64,000 nt of DNA from Lamellibrachia columna (Eukaryota > Annelida > Polychaeta > Sabellida > Siboglinidae). Under the pieces are notes generated by a model. That model did no database searches, was not told where the DNA came from, and saw only the letters and a program-made list of their open reading frames with translations. The position numbers were made by a program, and so were the translations under genes. Positions within the stretch are counted from its first letter, which is position 1; each line of letters opens with the position of its first letter. The stretch is from positions 7,368,838-7,432,837 of the forward strand of contig OY759265.1 in NCBI GenBank assembly GCA_963662155.1, read 5' to 3'. Positions 22,131-34,356 of the stretch are shown one piece after another.

Positions 22131-22925
22131 AGGTTGCGCATGCGCATAACATCTAATATTGACCACATAATTTTTATACAAATTATATTTGCAACATCAA
22201 ATATTTCATTAAATAAAATATGAAATATTACGTTAGAAGTGACTGTATGTGTTCTACAAATGTTGCGTTTAATCTTAAAACTGTGGAGAATGTTTTAATT
22301 TTTTTTATATAGAATTTCTTCGTTTGAATAATTTTTGGAGCCTATTTTCTAAATGTTTTCTCTTAATTTTTTTACGTCGCGTAATTATATAACCAATAAA
22401 CACAAACACCGCCTTCGCGGTTCTGATGGCACCGAGGCGTGACTAATGCGCAAATCGTACACGCGCCAAGTTTATCAAGCAATCGGTTCCGCTGTTTTGA
22501 TGTGTAAAACTGAACTGATTAAAAGTACCCTAAAACACAATATTTTTTAAAGAATATATGAACTTTTTTACTAGAACATATGCGGAATGATGTAAGGAAC
22601 GCATTCAGGTACAGAAATGCTGGAAAAACCGTCGGCATAAAGCCGTAATAATTTAGGCCAGTTAAGTAAACGATTCTATTAAAAGTAGCAATGCCGGAGC
22701 TCGTTAGGCGGCGCTAGTAGTGCTATGATCAGCAAGTCGACCCGTTTATAGACCACCTATAATAAAAGTGTGCATATGTCTGTAAAGCTGAATAAACGTT
22801 CTTTATTCTGATGTACATCCTGTTTTATTTTTTAGGTGAAAGTATTTTGTTTTTTAAGGTGAAAATTTCATTTCATTGATCATTTATTAACACAAATATT
22901 TTTTTTTTTTTTGGCTAGGTCTGGC

Positions 22926-23723
22926 TAGTAATGTACTATATAGGCAAAGTCAATCGCCCTACAATGTTTTTCTATCTGGCTGTTGCTGTAGTAGGGCGAA
23001 GATCTCTCTCGGCCGAAACATAAGTATTTTCATGAAACGTGAAACCTTACAAAAACGTCATAAACAGAGCAATAAACACGTCTTTCGTGTCTGTATGCAT
23101 TCTTATATGTATATCACTAAAGTTACCTGACAATAACCATGTAAAAGTGTGAAATTATTACCTTTTTGTCAGAACGCATGTGCTTGTCAACATTTGTATA
23201 TAACCGGATGTTGTTGTGAGCGAGAATACCAAGCGGGAATCCCGTGGATCTATATAAGGTTACGCTAAGAATTGCCGTCTGCTGGCCATGGAGTTACATC
23301 ATTAACCATGCCCCTATAAACTACTAACTTACTAACGGGTGTTTTATTTATGTATGTGCTGCTGGCCCATTCTGGCCTCATTCTACACGAAATCGCTTTG
23401 ATCATGTGACCCAAAGGCAACATCACGTGCACAGTATGGCGGCTAATTGTGAAATGTTTTCTATGTCACCGATAAAAGTACTCATAAGTAATCATTTGGA
23501 GCACATTTCTTCAGTTTCTTGACGCCCAATTGTCGATTGTATGTCACAGAATACACATGTGAAACGGTTAGTGCGTATTGGTTTTAAAACTTAAGTTATT
23601 AGTTCCGTAGCCATTTGGCTACGGAACTGCCAAATTGGCGAGTTAGCAAATGCCCGTCTGGCCTTTCGCCCCAGAGACGAAGAGTGGGGCGAAAAATTTT
23701 GCCTATGTACTATATAACTAAAA
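22926..23723. mobile_element. ~800 bp MITE-like element with imperfect inverted ends
   Basis: The left end tagtaatgtactatataggcaaa...cgccctac pairs with the complement of the right end gtggggcg...ttttgcctatgtactatataacta, over ~37 bases with mismatches. No reading frame of note lies inside. Confidence 0.55.
23601..23628. repeat. Strong 13 bp stem-loop
   Basis: agttccgtagcca and tggctacggaact are exact complements around a TT loop, inside the MITE-like element. Confidence 0.85.
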
Positions 23724-24469
23724 CAACCCCCTATCACTATCCACTGACGCCAAGAATTATCTAGCTATTTGAACGTTAGGTGGCGCCACACACATGTCAG
23801 AATAATAAATTATGCGATGTCCTAGCCCGCTGTTGTATCAAGTTCGTCTTTCTCGTTGTAGTTGTTGAAAGTTCATAAATATCCATTCTTCAAGTACGTG
23901 TGTAAGTAGTAATTGATCTATCTAACTATATTATCGTGTAGCAGTATATGTTTGAAGTTCTGGAGGGTGTTTTGCTCATTTTGGCGGGAGATAAAACATG
24001 TAAACAAACTTGCAAAGTGACGGCGTGACTGACCTGTCAAACGATGTCCCAGCAGACAAGACGAAGAAAGGCATCCATTACTCACATTAAGCTCAAAGCT
24101 GACAGTACACTTGGAATGTTAATATGATTTACACTGTGCTTTCTGACTGTTTTTCATTATAAGTACTATCATAACTGTGGATACGACTTACGTATACGGT
24201 ATAGTGACTAATGACTAGTATTAGTATTTTGGATAAGATGATGGCCTAGATGATGGGTGAAGGTGTATGAAACTCAAAAAATGATGTACAACTGATAGTG
24301 ATAGTTGGTATGCAATATTGTGGCAGAATGGTTATTCACTCAACGATCCACACATATTGTCATTATTGATATATGATACTTGTAATGATGTACATATGTG
24401 TAGTAGTTGTTTCTTTTTTTAACTACTAATACACCCAGATAATGCAATAAGTATGACAATAAAAGCTTA
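23724..24469. other. Intergenic DNA, nothing recognised
   Basis: A short basic frame starting MSQQTRRRKASITHIKLKAD near 24042 is the only frame worth noting. It stops after 28 codons and I cannot place it. Confidence 0.5.
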
Positions 24470-25510
24470 CATTTCATCCTACATGATACAGCTGTGTAAA
24501 GGCTTCTGTCAAAATCTGCATAATAGTTTGCAGTTAAAACCTTGTAAACAATATTTTCATATACCTATATTAATGCTAATTTGCCCTATACATGTCAATC
24601 ATGCTTAGAAATAGACACCAAGTTTTAAAATGTCTCTGTAGGGTATATATTGTTTTTTTTTCTTTTTACCAACTGCCCCTGTATAAATGTGCAACATAAG
24701 TGAAAAATAGCACTGTTTACAGCTTTCTTGCAACCAAAATATTGGATGCACTGGTGTGAATGACCCCCACACAGGTTGAGAACATTGAGTACTTCCACAA
24801 TATGTAAAAAAAATACATTATCACTAATATTAGTAATTTTTTAAAGCCAGGTACACTTTTTTAATCAAAATAGAAAAAAACGTGTTTGGAAATATTGACG
24901 GGGGTGTCTTTAAAGTGCTCTAACATGAAAACTAATTAACCTACAGCCACACAACTAATTCCATGATGTATCAGAATAATATATCTTTCCAATGATCATC
25001 ATCCTACATGATACACATGTTAAATATTCATCTTGCATCAGCATGTCTTCAGCTGTGAAAAATCTTGTAAAAAATATTGTTCACATATATAATAATGCTA
25101 ATAACCTGTACATGTCAAACATGCTTAGGAGTAGATACTGAGTTAAAAATATATATGTAGTGTATATACTGTGGTTGGTTTTTACTTTTTACCAACCGCC
25201 ACTGTAAAAATGTGCAAAATAAGTGAAAAATAACACTGTTTACAGCTCTCTTGCTACAAAAATAATGGATGCACTGGTATGAATTACCCCCACACAGGTT
25301 GAGAACATTGAGTACTTCCACAATATGTAAAAAAAATACATTAACATTAATATTAGTACATTTTTTAGACCAGGTACATATTTTTGATCAAAATAGAAAA
25401 AAAATGTGTTTTGAAAACTTTGATGGGGGGTGTCTTTAAGGTGCTCTAAAATTAAAACTAATTAACATACAGCAATACAACTGATACCATGATGTATCTT
25501 TCCAATGATG
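24470..25510 (+). repeat. ~500 bp tandem duplication upstream of gene copy C
   Basis: 24470-24990 and 24995-25510 share long diverged stretches, such as gcactgttt/cacacaggttgagaacattg and ttccacaatatgtaaaaaaaatacatta. No gene is seen. Confidence 0.75.
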
Positions 25511-25849
25511 TATAATACTTTGCAATAACTTAATTATCTCAAAATGGTCCAGCATAGCTATTAAAAGCGCATGTTGAGTGGGACAGGCAAAATGGTAGTT
25601 TTTTGGCATATACAGAGACTTAATTTTATTTATCATTAATTATCAATCCACATACCACAACTGATGGCTTCATTAATAAAGGCATACGTTGCTCACAAGA
25701 ATTGGTTTGTTTTGTCCACATACCTGGCACAAATAAAACCTTTGCTTTGGGACATCAAAGTATACAGAAATTAAATAATTACCCACCTGCCATCGTGTTA
25801 TAATAGTCTACGAACAACTTGGCGATCTGGTGGGTGATATCAATTAAAC

Positions 25850-28800
25850 ATGCAGACCCCTATTATTATAATGTCTACATCATATATCTCCATATGTACC
25901 CTATCTGTCTATCAATATGCTTGTGGCTTCATGGCTTGCAGTAACGTGAACACCAAACTGACCATGACTGAGATAAAGCCAGTGGTCATTGTGCATGGAG
26001 GAGCAGGCAGTCATGAGGTGATTGTTGGTGACCCTGAAGCAAGGAAGTCCATGGAAGAGGGTGTGATACAGGCAGCCAGGGTTGGCTACAATATACTCAT
26101 GAAAGGGGGCAGTTCACTTGACGCCGTTGAATCGGCTGTGATTTCACTAGAGGATGATCCTATATTCAATGCCGGTAAGTATCTTGATCAAGTGGTCCGC
26201 CAAAGTCCAAATTACTGCCTGTTTATATGAGGAAGTTCGGTGTCCGTCACATAAGATTAACTATTTAAATTAAGCACACTTAAAATCCAAGTAGCTATAC
26301 AGTCACAGTCATCTGTCTGAATTGTACTGTTGGAAAAATTTAAACCGTGAACTATGTAAATTTTAAGGTAATAATGAATCTGTGAAAACAACTACATTAG
26401 AAATGTAATATGCTATGATAACTTTTGCAAAAGAAACATGATTATAATGTTAAACAGTTACTAGACAGTGTTTTCAGGCCTTTCATATGAGCAAATTGCC
26501 CTTATGAAATCCCGCTCTACATGTATGAGATTTAACAAGTTTTGTCTGTATATGACATTCCACACCCGCATATGAACAGAACCTTAACAAATATTGGATA
26601 CCAGCACTTGCCCCATTGGTTGAAGATGGTGAAAACTTGTCAGCCTTGCAAAACTAAAATGTGAAGCCGTGAAAGAAATATACCATCGCCTAAACAAAAT
26701 ATGGTTAATGTTATCATCATCGCGAATCTAATTCATTGATGTCTAAATGTGTAGTGTGTGACTAGTTTAAGAAATATCTTTAAAAAAGTGCGTGCTTTTA
26801 TTAAAATCATCGAAAAAATTTACTTTGTTAAAGCTCAAAATGGTGGATAAAAACTTTGTGGGGTCAAGACCGATCATGGGCATGACTTCCATCCTCACGT
26901 TGATCATATGAGAGTGCACCAAGCTCGAATTTTCAACATTTCCATTTTTCACTTCAATTGATGTTAGGTCAAACATCAAATAATTTAATAGTTTGTCTGA
27001 TGATTTCACCAAAATTACATAAAAAAGTTGCACAAATTGTCTACCATGTTGTAGTGGATATGAGGTATGATTGATTTTTTGGAAATTGAATTTAAAATGA
27101 GAAGGGACCTTTACGAGAATTGAGGAGGGACCTTTAGGGACCTCTAAGAGAAGTGAGGAGGAACTTTTAGGAGAATTGAGGAGGGACCTTTAAGAGAATT
27201 GGGGAGGGACCTCTAAGAGAATTGAGAAGGAACCTTTAACTTGTTCTCTTGCAGGACGTGGATCTTGTCTTACGTTGGACGGCACCGTCGAGATGGATGC
27301 CTCCATTATGAAAGGAGGCAACTTAGACGCAGGTTCTGTTGTGTGTGTATCCAACATCACAAATCCCATCCGGGTCGCCAGAGCCGTCATGGAGCAGGTG
27401 AAATCCTCTGTTCATTCAACCTAACCTCAAGTAGCTTCACCATTGTAAAGTGTTGCCAAGAAATGTTAGGACAACGTCCAATGTCACCTCTACTTAGAAG
27501 CTAACAATGGCCTCTCAAGAAATGATTACCTTCGTTCTTGATAGGTAGCTATGAATTGTAGGAGACCTTGGTTCTTAATGGGTTTGTTTAAGAAATGTTC
27601 ATTACAGAATACATCCAGAACATTTTTATTATGATTGCACCGTCCAGAAAACAATGTTGATTATGATCACATCAATTCAATTAAGGTTACTTTATCGTCT
27701 GTATCAGGTAAACGTGCCAGCAAATAACTTGATTACGCAATTTATGTCAGTTGCTTATATTGTGTCAGTTAGAACAAAGTTCTACAGACTTCCATCCGGA
27801 GACTAAAATTAATTGCTGTAGCTAAAACTACAATTCGTTGTTCTTATGTTATGAATCACAATATGGTAAAGCATAAATTGGTGTAAATTATGTATTGATT
27901 ATATTATCATATATTGTGAATTTCAGACAAAACACGTTTCGTTGGTAGGCAAAAGGGCAACTGCTTTTGCTGAATATATAGGAGAGAAAATTGTTGAAAC
28001 ATCAGCACTTGTAACAGAGAAGGCAAAGGGAAGGTTGGAGAGCATGCCTGATTTTCAAACGTCTCGGATGCAGGAATTCTATAGAAAAAGGTTAATGATG
28101 ACTATAAAGATGCTTTCTAAAAACAAAAGTTGAATGGATATCATAAATCATTCAAGGAACATTTTAGATTCAATAATGATACAGCGGACTCTCCTTAACA
28201 GAATGATTACTATACTATACTATTAATGATACTAGAATCATCTGCTTAATATAATCAAATTGCTCTGGTCCAAAGTAATTATATTACCGCCCCCGCCCCC
28301 CTCCCCCCCCGAGTCCACTGTATCAGTGAATGTTTCTTCTCAACAACATAATAATTAATAAAATTAATTGTGGATATTTGCTGATGGAAAACATATAGCA
28401 TCTTATAGCATTACCAAAGGGAACAAAAGGCAAAATTATAAGGTCACTTGTGTGGTGACGTTAGTGACCGTGACCATTCTTCCTTCTCTGTCCTTGATGG
28501 TTCAAACCAGCTGGTTGTCATTCAGTGATCTTCTGCTGTTTAACCCTAAAGGGTTTAACTGTTGATGTTTTTGGTCTTGGCATGCCAGTAGCTATGTAGC
28601 ATTTAAAGGTATAAAGTATGATTGTTTGCATCATAAGATCATGTTATATAATAAACTGTATCTATTCCACCATCTTGTACACCCAAATGTCTTAATGAAC
28701 CAAAAATGTTAAACGTAATTTGACTTTTGTCTGTTTATGAATACCTACTTACCAATTCAGCAAGCAATGTAAACGTGATATTTGAGTCAAAACATTAACA

Positions 28801-31800
28801 TTAAACAGATAATTGTCTAATTATATCAAGAAAATGCAATTCATTAAAACATGTATGGGTGTATGTATGTTAGAATAAATATACAGTAGTGTGTGCTATA
28901 TGCACTGTACATGTAGCATGATTTTATGATAAAATTATCAGACCTTTAATATTTCCTTCATTGACAACAGTTTCAATGTGAATGACTACCACTGATATGT
29001 TTAACTGGTCCGCTAGGTCTGCTCCGGCATCCACAGACGACACACACGGTACAGTCGGTGCTGTGGCGGTGGACAGCCAGGGAAATGTAGCTTATGCCAC
29101 GTCCACAGGCGGGATCAATGCCAAGATGCCTGGAAGGATGGGAGACTCACCTGTTGTCGGTAATTGTACAATGTTTTGTGAGGCTTGAGATGAGATTTAT
29201 ATGTAATATTTACTGCACGAAAGACATTTATATATATTTATATATATTAATATACTATAACATTTTCAGAAGTTCCTTTGTGTGACTATGTGCCTAATAA
29301 AATGATGTTATTTTGAAGATGAATTGGTTGACCCTTATAGTATATCTCACAGAGGTAGAATTGCTGTGAAGTAACCAATGCCTGCTTTCTCAGCATCAGC
29401 ACCATTGTGGCTGTTACTGTTACAAACCATCAACATATAAACATACAAACCATAAACAGATAAACATACAAACAATAATGAGATGAACATACAAATAATA
29501 AACAGATGAACATACAAACCATAAACAGATGAACATACAAACCATCAACAGATAAACATACAAATGATAAACAGATGAACATACAAACCATAAACTTACA
29601 AACCATAAACAGATGAACATACAAACCATAAACAGATAAACATACAAACCATAAACAGATAAACATACAAACCATAAACATGAACATACAAACCATAAAC
29701 AGATAAACATACAAACCATAAACATACAAATCATAAACAGATAAAAATACAAACCATAAACAGATGAACATACAAAACATAATCAGATAAACATACAAAC
29801 CATAAACATACAAACCATAAACAGATTAATATTCAAACCATAAACAGATGAACATACAAACCATAAACAAATAAACCATAACCTGTCAACCTTAAAACTG
29901 TATTCTTAATTCTAGTATTTAGTCATCTTGTTCCAAGGGTATAACTGGACCAATCCTAATATGTCTATGTTAATTATATAATACGTCACCAGAATAGCTA
30001 AGCAATGAAATACTTGCTCCTGGTATTATTGAGACCTTAGTTACGAAAGTCGCTTATTACAATGTGGTTTGACAACACTAGAGACCAGGAGACCAAATAG
30101 AAGTGTTTAAAATAGTGAACGGTTATGAGGATGTTGATAGGAATATGTTCTTCAAACTTAAAGAAGGTAGTAGAACCAGAGGACACAAAGCAGCATTAGT
30201 TAAGGAACAGTGTAGGTTGGACATGAGAAAGTACTCTTTCTCACAGAGGGTGATAAATGAATGGAACAAACTGCCAAATGATTGTGTTAATGCTAGTAGT
30301 GTGAATATGTTTAAAAATAGAAGTGACAGATATTTGATAAGGGCGGGCTACACATAGATGAGAAAATTGTTGGACTCTCGATAAACCAATGGCTTCCGTG
30401 TCCACTTGCCATCTGGAACTTCTTGTTTGGGATGGCAATCTTGTTAAATCTAATCGGCTGTGCCAAGTCACCCACTTTGGTTGTAGAACTCGTGCTTTTT
30501 CTTAAGTTTTCACAAAATGTCACGATTTCCCAGTTCCGAGCCAACATTTACTACCTAACCGCAGCGTGAAGCTAAAAAAGCAAATGTACCTATTTTTAAT
30601 CCAAATATACACTGAACCTAGTTTAGAGACTGTTCATATTTAAAAACTACAGAAAATACACCACAATAAAGTAATTATTCCTTAAAATTGAAAAAAAAAC
30701 CTACCACTCTTCCCCTCGTGAAGCTCACCACACCAGATCTTCATCTAGCTCCATCAGATCATGACAGGTGGTAGATCTCCCTCAGATCATGACAGGTGGT
30801 AGATCTCCCTCAGATCATGATAGGTGGTAGATCTTCCTCACTTTGTGCAATGTTTATTTGGCACCTATGCAGACCTTGTGAGTGTTTGACTCCTGATACC
30901 CCAGGGGCTGGAGGCTATGCAGACAACAGATCTGGTGCTGTTTCTATGACAGGAGATGGAGAGGCCTTGCTGAAGACATGTCTTGGCAGGCACATCACAT
31001 TCCTTATGGAACAAGGTACATGTTACCTCATTCCTCACTCATACACATGTGAGTCCTCAATGCAACTAACATGTTTATAATTACATCTTATCGAATTTCA
31101 GTTTAACGTTCAGTTGATCAGCTATGCTTACTTTTAAGATTACATTTTGAAGTTTTGTATATTTATAATGTTGCATGTAACTACATGGCATTTTATCTTG
31201 GACTGAATTACTCAACCTCATGTTAAATAATGACAGACCTTCCAAGTCTTTCGATAATTGCTTTGTTGATTTTCAGGGTTTTTTGGCTTGATCAAGTTTA
31301 TGTACATATGATTGTATAATATAATATATAATGAATTATTTGATATAAATAATAATTTGATATAAATAAATAAAAACTTAATAAAGGCAAAAATGTAAAA
31401 ATCACTTCACTTGCAAATGTTCATTTTATCACAGTTGGGTCAGATCAGAAACAGATAAGAGCTATCAAATAATTTGGGTAAGATGTTCAGCACGTGGCGC
31501 CAGCAACAGAAAAATATATTCGCTAATATCTCCTGTCATGAGATTCCATATGGGGTCTTCCGCTACTTGGAAGATCTATATTAAATAAATTTGAGTTGCT
31601 TATTGTCCGAAATAAAACCTTATTATTATTAGAAACTATTACTATATTTGACTGAACATTTATGACCCTCTTCGTCACTTCTTCGGAATCAAACATTCTC
31701 TTGTGTCATGTGACTGTATTGGTCATGTTAAGCAGTTAGTTTTTATTCCTATATACTTTGTTTCAGGTCGGAGTGCCCAGCAGGCCGTGGAAGAGGGTTT

Positions 31801-31969
31801 GTCGTACATGCAGGAGAGGGTGAGAGGGAGCGGAGGTGCGATTGCCCTGACCTCCAGGGGAGATATAGGCATCAGCTTCCTGTCAGAAGGCATGTCATGG
31901 GCCTATGTCAGTGGACCACAGATTCATTACGGAATCTACAAAGGTGAAGACAAGAGTACATTTCTGTAA
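25850..31969 (+). CDS. ASRGL1: Isoaspartyl peptidase/L-asparaginase (ASRGL1-like), complete six-exon gene
   Basis: Exons: 25850-26174, 27255-27397, 27927-28090, 29017-29159, 30905-31015, 31767-31969. From the inner ATG at 25964 (context accATGa, preferred because the family starts just before the VVIVHGGAG strand) the joined frame is 975 bases, 324 residues, close to the ~308 of human ASRGL1. The upstream ATG at 25850 would add 38 residues with no known match. Family marks in order: [32 protein letters not shown], the autocleavage site HG|TVGAV with Thr at about residue 185, [42 protein letters not shown]. The Ntn-hydrolase splits itself before the Thr and then hydrolyses L-asparagine and beta-aspartyl (isoaspartyl) dipeptides in the cytosol. 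No broken motif is visible. Exon lengths match copies A and B exactly. Confidence 0.9.
26775..27240 (+). repeat. Dispersed repeat and minisatellite in intron 1 of copy C
   Basis: The AT-rich repeat (aaaattacataaaaaagttgcac...) is followed by seven or so ~21 bp gagaattgaggaggga units ending 14 bases before the exon 2 acceptor. A related copy of the non-satellite part lies at 34960-35285. Confidence 0.8.
28280..28316 (+). repeat. Poly-C rich tract in intron 3
   Basis: cgcccccgcccccctcccccccc, inserted relative to copy A, together with ~300 bases that copy A lacks. Confidence 0.7.
29430..29875. repeat. 23 bp minisatellite in intron 4 of copy C (~19 units)
   Basis: Same unit as 4436-5548 but under half as long, so the array has changed length since the gene duplicated. 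Confidence 0.95.
30028..30456 (+). mobile_element. CR1-type LINE, 3' end
   Basis: The frame from 30103 encodes [20 protein letters not shown], then [20 protein letters not shown] and [15 protein letters not shown] before a stop. This is the usual C-terminus of a CR1-like ORF2. The family tail ending ggatggcaatcttgttaaatc follows. The 5' part is missing. It sits in intron 4 of copy C and is absent from copy B. Confidence 0.85.
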
Positions 31970-33115
31970 TGGGGTTGTCTAGATATAATGGATGACTCAA
32001 ATTATTCATCGTGGACATTATTTTAAATCATAAGAAACCTGTGTTAATATTGAGATTTTGCTTGTATACCCTGGATTGTTTTACACATACGATTAATGAA
32101 ATTGGTGGGAAATATAGGATACCTGAACTGCAGGTTATTTTAGACATGATGTGTTAAAATTAACAGTCCTCTCTGAAATCATGTGAAACAAAATATTGGT
32201 TTTTACTATTACACAGAAACTTTGTTAATTTGATTGAAGCAGTTTAAAAGTAAATAAATTTAAGAAATATAATAATTAGTCGACTTTGTAAGTAAACCAA
32301 ACCATGTTTGGGGCCATTTGCTTTATGCTTAATTTTTATTCTTGTTGTGTAAAGTTTATCCAACATTTAGGTGTTAGACAATGTATTTCATTTTAAATTA
32401 AATAAAAAATGCAATTTTCTTATGTATCTGTCAAGATCGATCCAATTCATTAGTTTATGAAAGTCAGGAAAATCTATACTCAAATGTATATGGCATCATA
32501 GAACATTGCTCATTTCCAACTAATATAAATAATACATCAATTCATATTTTGAGGTGTCCATCATAACAAAAATATTGATAGCAATAGTTTGTGTGTCAAA
32601 CGTTTTAGTGCGTGAACTTTGTACAAACATAAATGTATATATTTATATATAGGGTAGAGGAGAGGATTGACACGGTTAAACATTCATCACAAATTCAACA
32701 GTATAATATCAAACCAGACCAATAACACGTATATTGAAACTTTCTTGTTGTACACAAAGATCATATATATTGCTGTTGAAAAGTCAAAACAATGGAAGTC
32801 CATTTTGATCTGCACCAAATGGTTGGTCTATTTCACTTCTAACATATGATTCCTTGAAAGATGTTGAAGAACCAAAACAATGAAAGTCCAATTTTGTGTG
32901 TCAGAAGTCAGTCTAAAAGGCTCATATCCAACCATGTGGTGCAAATAAAAATAGACTTCCATTACTTTGACTCTTCAACAGCGATATGTTGCATACATTG
33001 GTGGTAAACAATTAGAAAAGACAGCAGTAGTAGTGTGGATATATGGAAATAATTAGTTTCTTGCACTTCAACCAGAATGTTATGTCACAAAAGTGTAGCA
33101 GTTTACTGCCAAATA
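31970..33115 (+). other. 3' flank of copy C, duplicated at 8970-10147
   Basis: Includes likely 3' UTR; AATAAA-like signals occur, e.g. taaataaattt near 32253. No second gene is seen. Confidence 0.6.
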
Positions 33116-34356
33116 TTACTTGATACAAGTACACATGATAGCTGAAAGGTTATGCTTGTGGGCCATCTACAAATGTTTGGTAATTTCACACTAATTGTTT
33201 GGCGAGGGGTCAAACACTACAAGAATACAAACTAAATATGACATGTTATGTATCACAATTCAACACACCAGCCAGGGGGTATTGGATTGCAACCCCAGAT
33301 TAACAATAATTCACCCCATTCTCACTGGTGCATGCAGGTCGTTATACATTTTTTTCTGCAGATAACAGGTACAAAACAGTAAAACTAACTCAACTGGAAT
33401 ACATCTATAAATGCTTTGAGACATTATGCACATAGTGCTTCAATGCCCAATGAAAACATGGTCTGGATAAGAATTGTTATCAGATCTAACCAAACCAGAA
33501 ACGTTCTTTGTGACTATTGTAGCACAGACATTTCCAATAAATAATGCAATACATAACATGTTGATGTCACCCATAGCTGCTACGTTTTCAGAATCTTCTA
33601 GCAAAACAATAACTATGTCAAAGACCATCATATGTAATTGGTCACTGACAGCATCTGGGACATTTCTTGGAAAACATTAATTACAAACTTCATTTGTATA
33701 TTTTTGTTGTATCTGTAAACCTTGGCCTGTTTTATTTGCTGATAGACAACAGCAAATGACAGTGTATTCTGTCATTTTATATTATACACGTGATACAATA
33801 TGATGTGTATGTTAACCTAAACAATTTAATGTAATGTATTTGACGCAGGTGTATAATACAAAATATAGCTGTCAACCCCTCGTGCACTTAATTTTCTTAT
33901 ATTTCTTAAAGTACTTATAAAAAACACCTTGCTTACAAAAAACATACACAACCAGATGACAGGCCAGTTACGACTGTAATTAACTACAGCTACCAAATAT
34001 AATTATAACTTAACCAAATGTATTTGGTAATTGTTAATAGTACTGTTAGACTTCATTTGTTGTGTGTCAGATTTTCAGTTTACTAAGGGGCTTTATAAAT
34101 ATAAAAAATTCCCTATCCAAAAATGGAACACTGGAAAGGAGACAACCTACACGCAATGCCAATGCAGTGAATGGAATGCAGATTATTGCAAAATTTTAAC
34201 TGGGAAAACTAAAAAAATAGACATTTCAAATTTTTTTGTGATAATCCAAATGCACCCTTGACCCACATCCAATTTTTTTATTTTTTTTATTTTAATTCTT
34301 TTATATTTACAACAGTCCTATTAAACATGGGTTATCATTTATTATTATCACACATA
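33116..34356. other. Intergenic DNA between convergent genes, nothing recognised
   Basis: AT-rich, with short unsupported frames only. The T-rich tract at 34270-34310 supplies AATAAA on the minus strand and could be the polyadenylation signal of the Roc-TIR gene. Confidence 0.5.

Larger units (their letters stand above)
19064..22674. mobile_element. 3.6 kb element with ~650 bp terminal inverted repeats
   Basis: The left arm (19064 to ~19713, starting atcgtttacttaactggcc) is the complement of the right arm (~21985-22674, ending ggccagttaagtaaacgat). Shared landmarks include the ccgtcggcataaagcc end region, the cggaaccgattgcttgat segment and the ttgttcaccaaacgac segment. The interior has only short frames; one starting MPSRKRLVRSSISRVVLTKN at 19888 is basic and 39 codons long. 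The size and long arms would suit a gutted Maverick or other long-TIR transposon, but no core gene remains. Target-site duplication is masked by the flanking (TA)n. Confidence 0.75.

Noticed and set aside
23601..23628. Rho-independent terminator-like hairpin
   Set aside because: Animal DNA; no gene upstream and no T-run; part of a repeat element.
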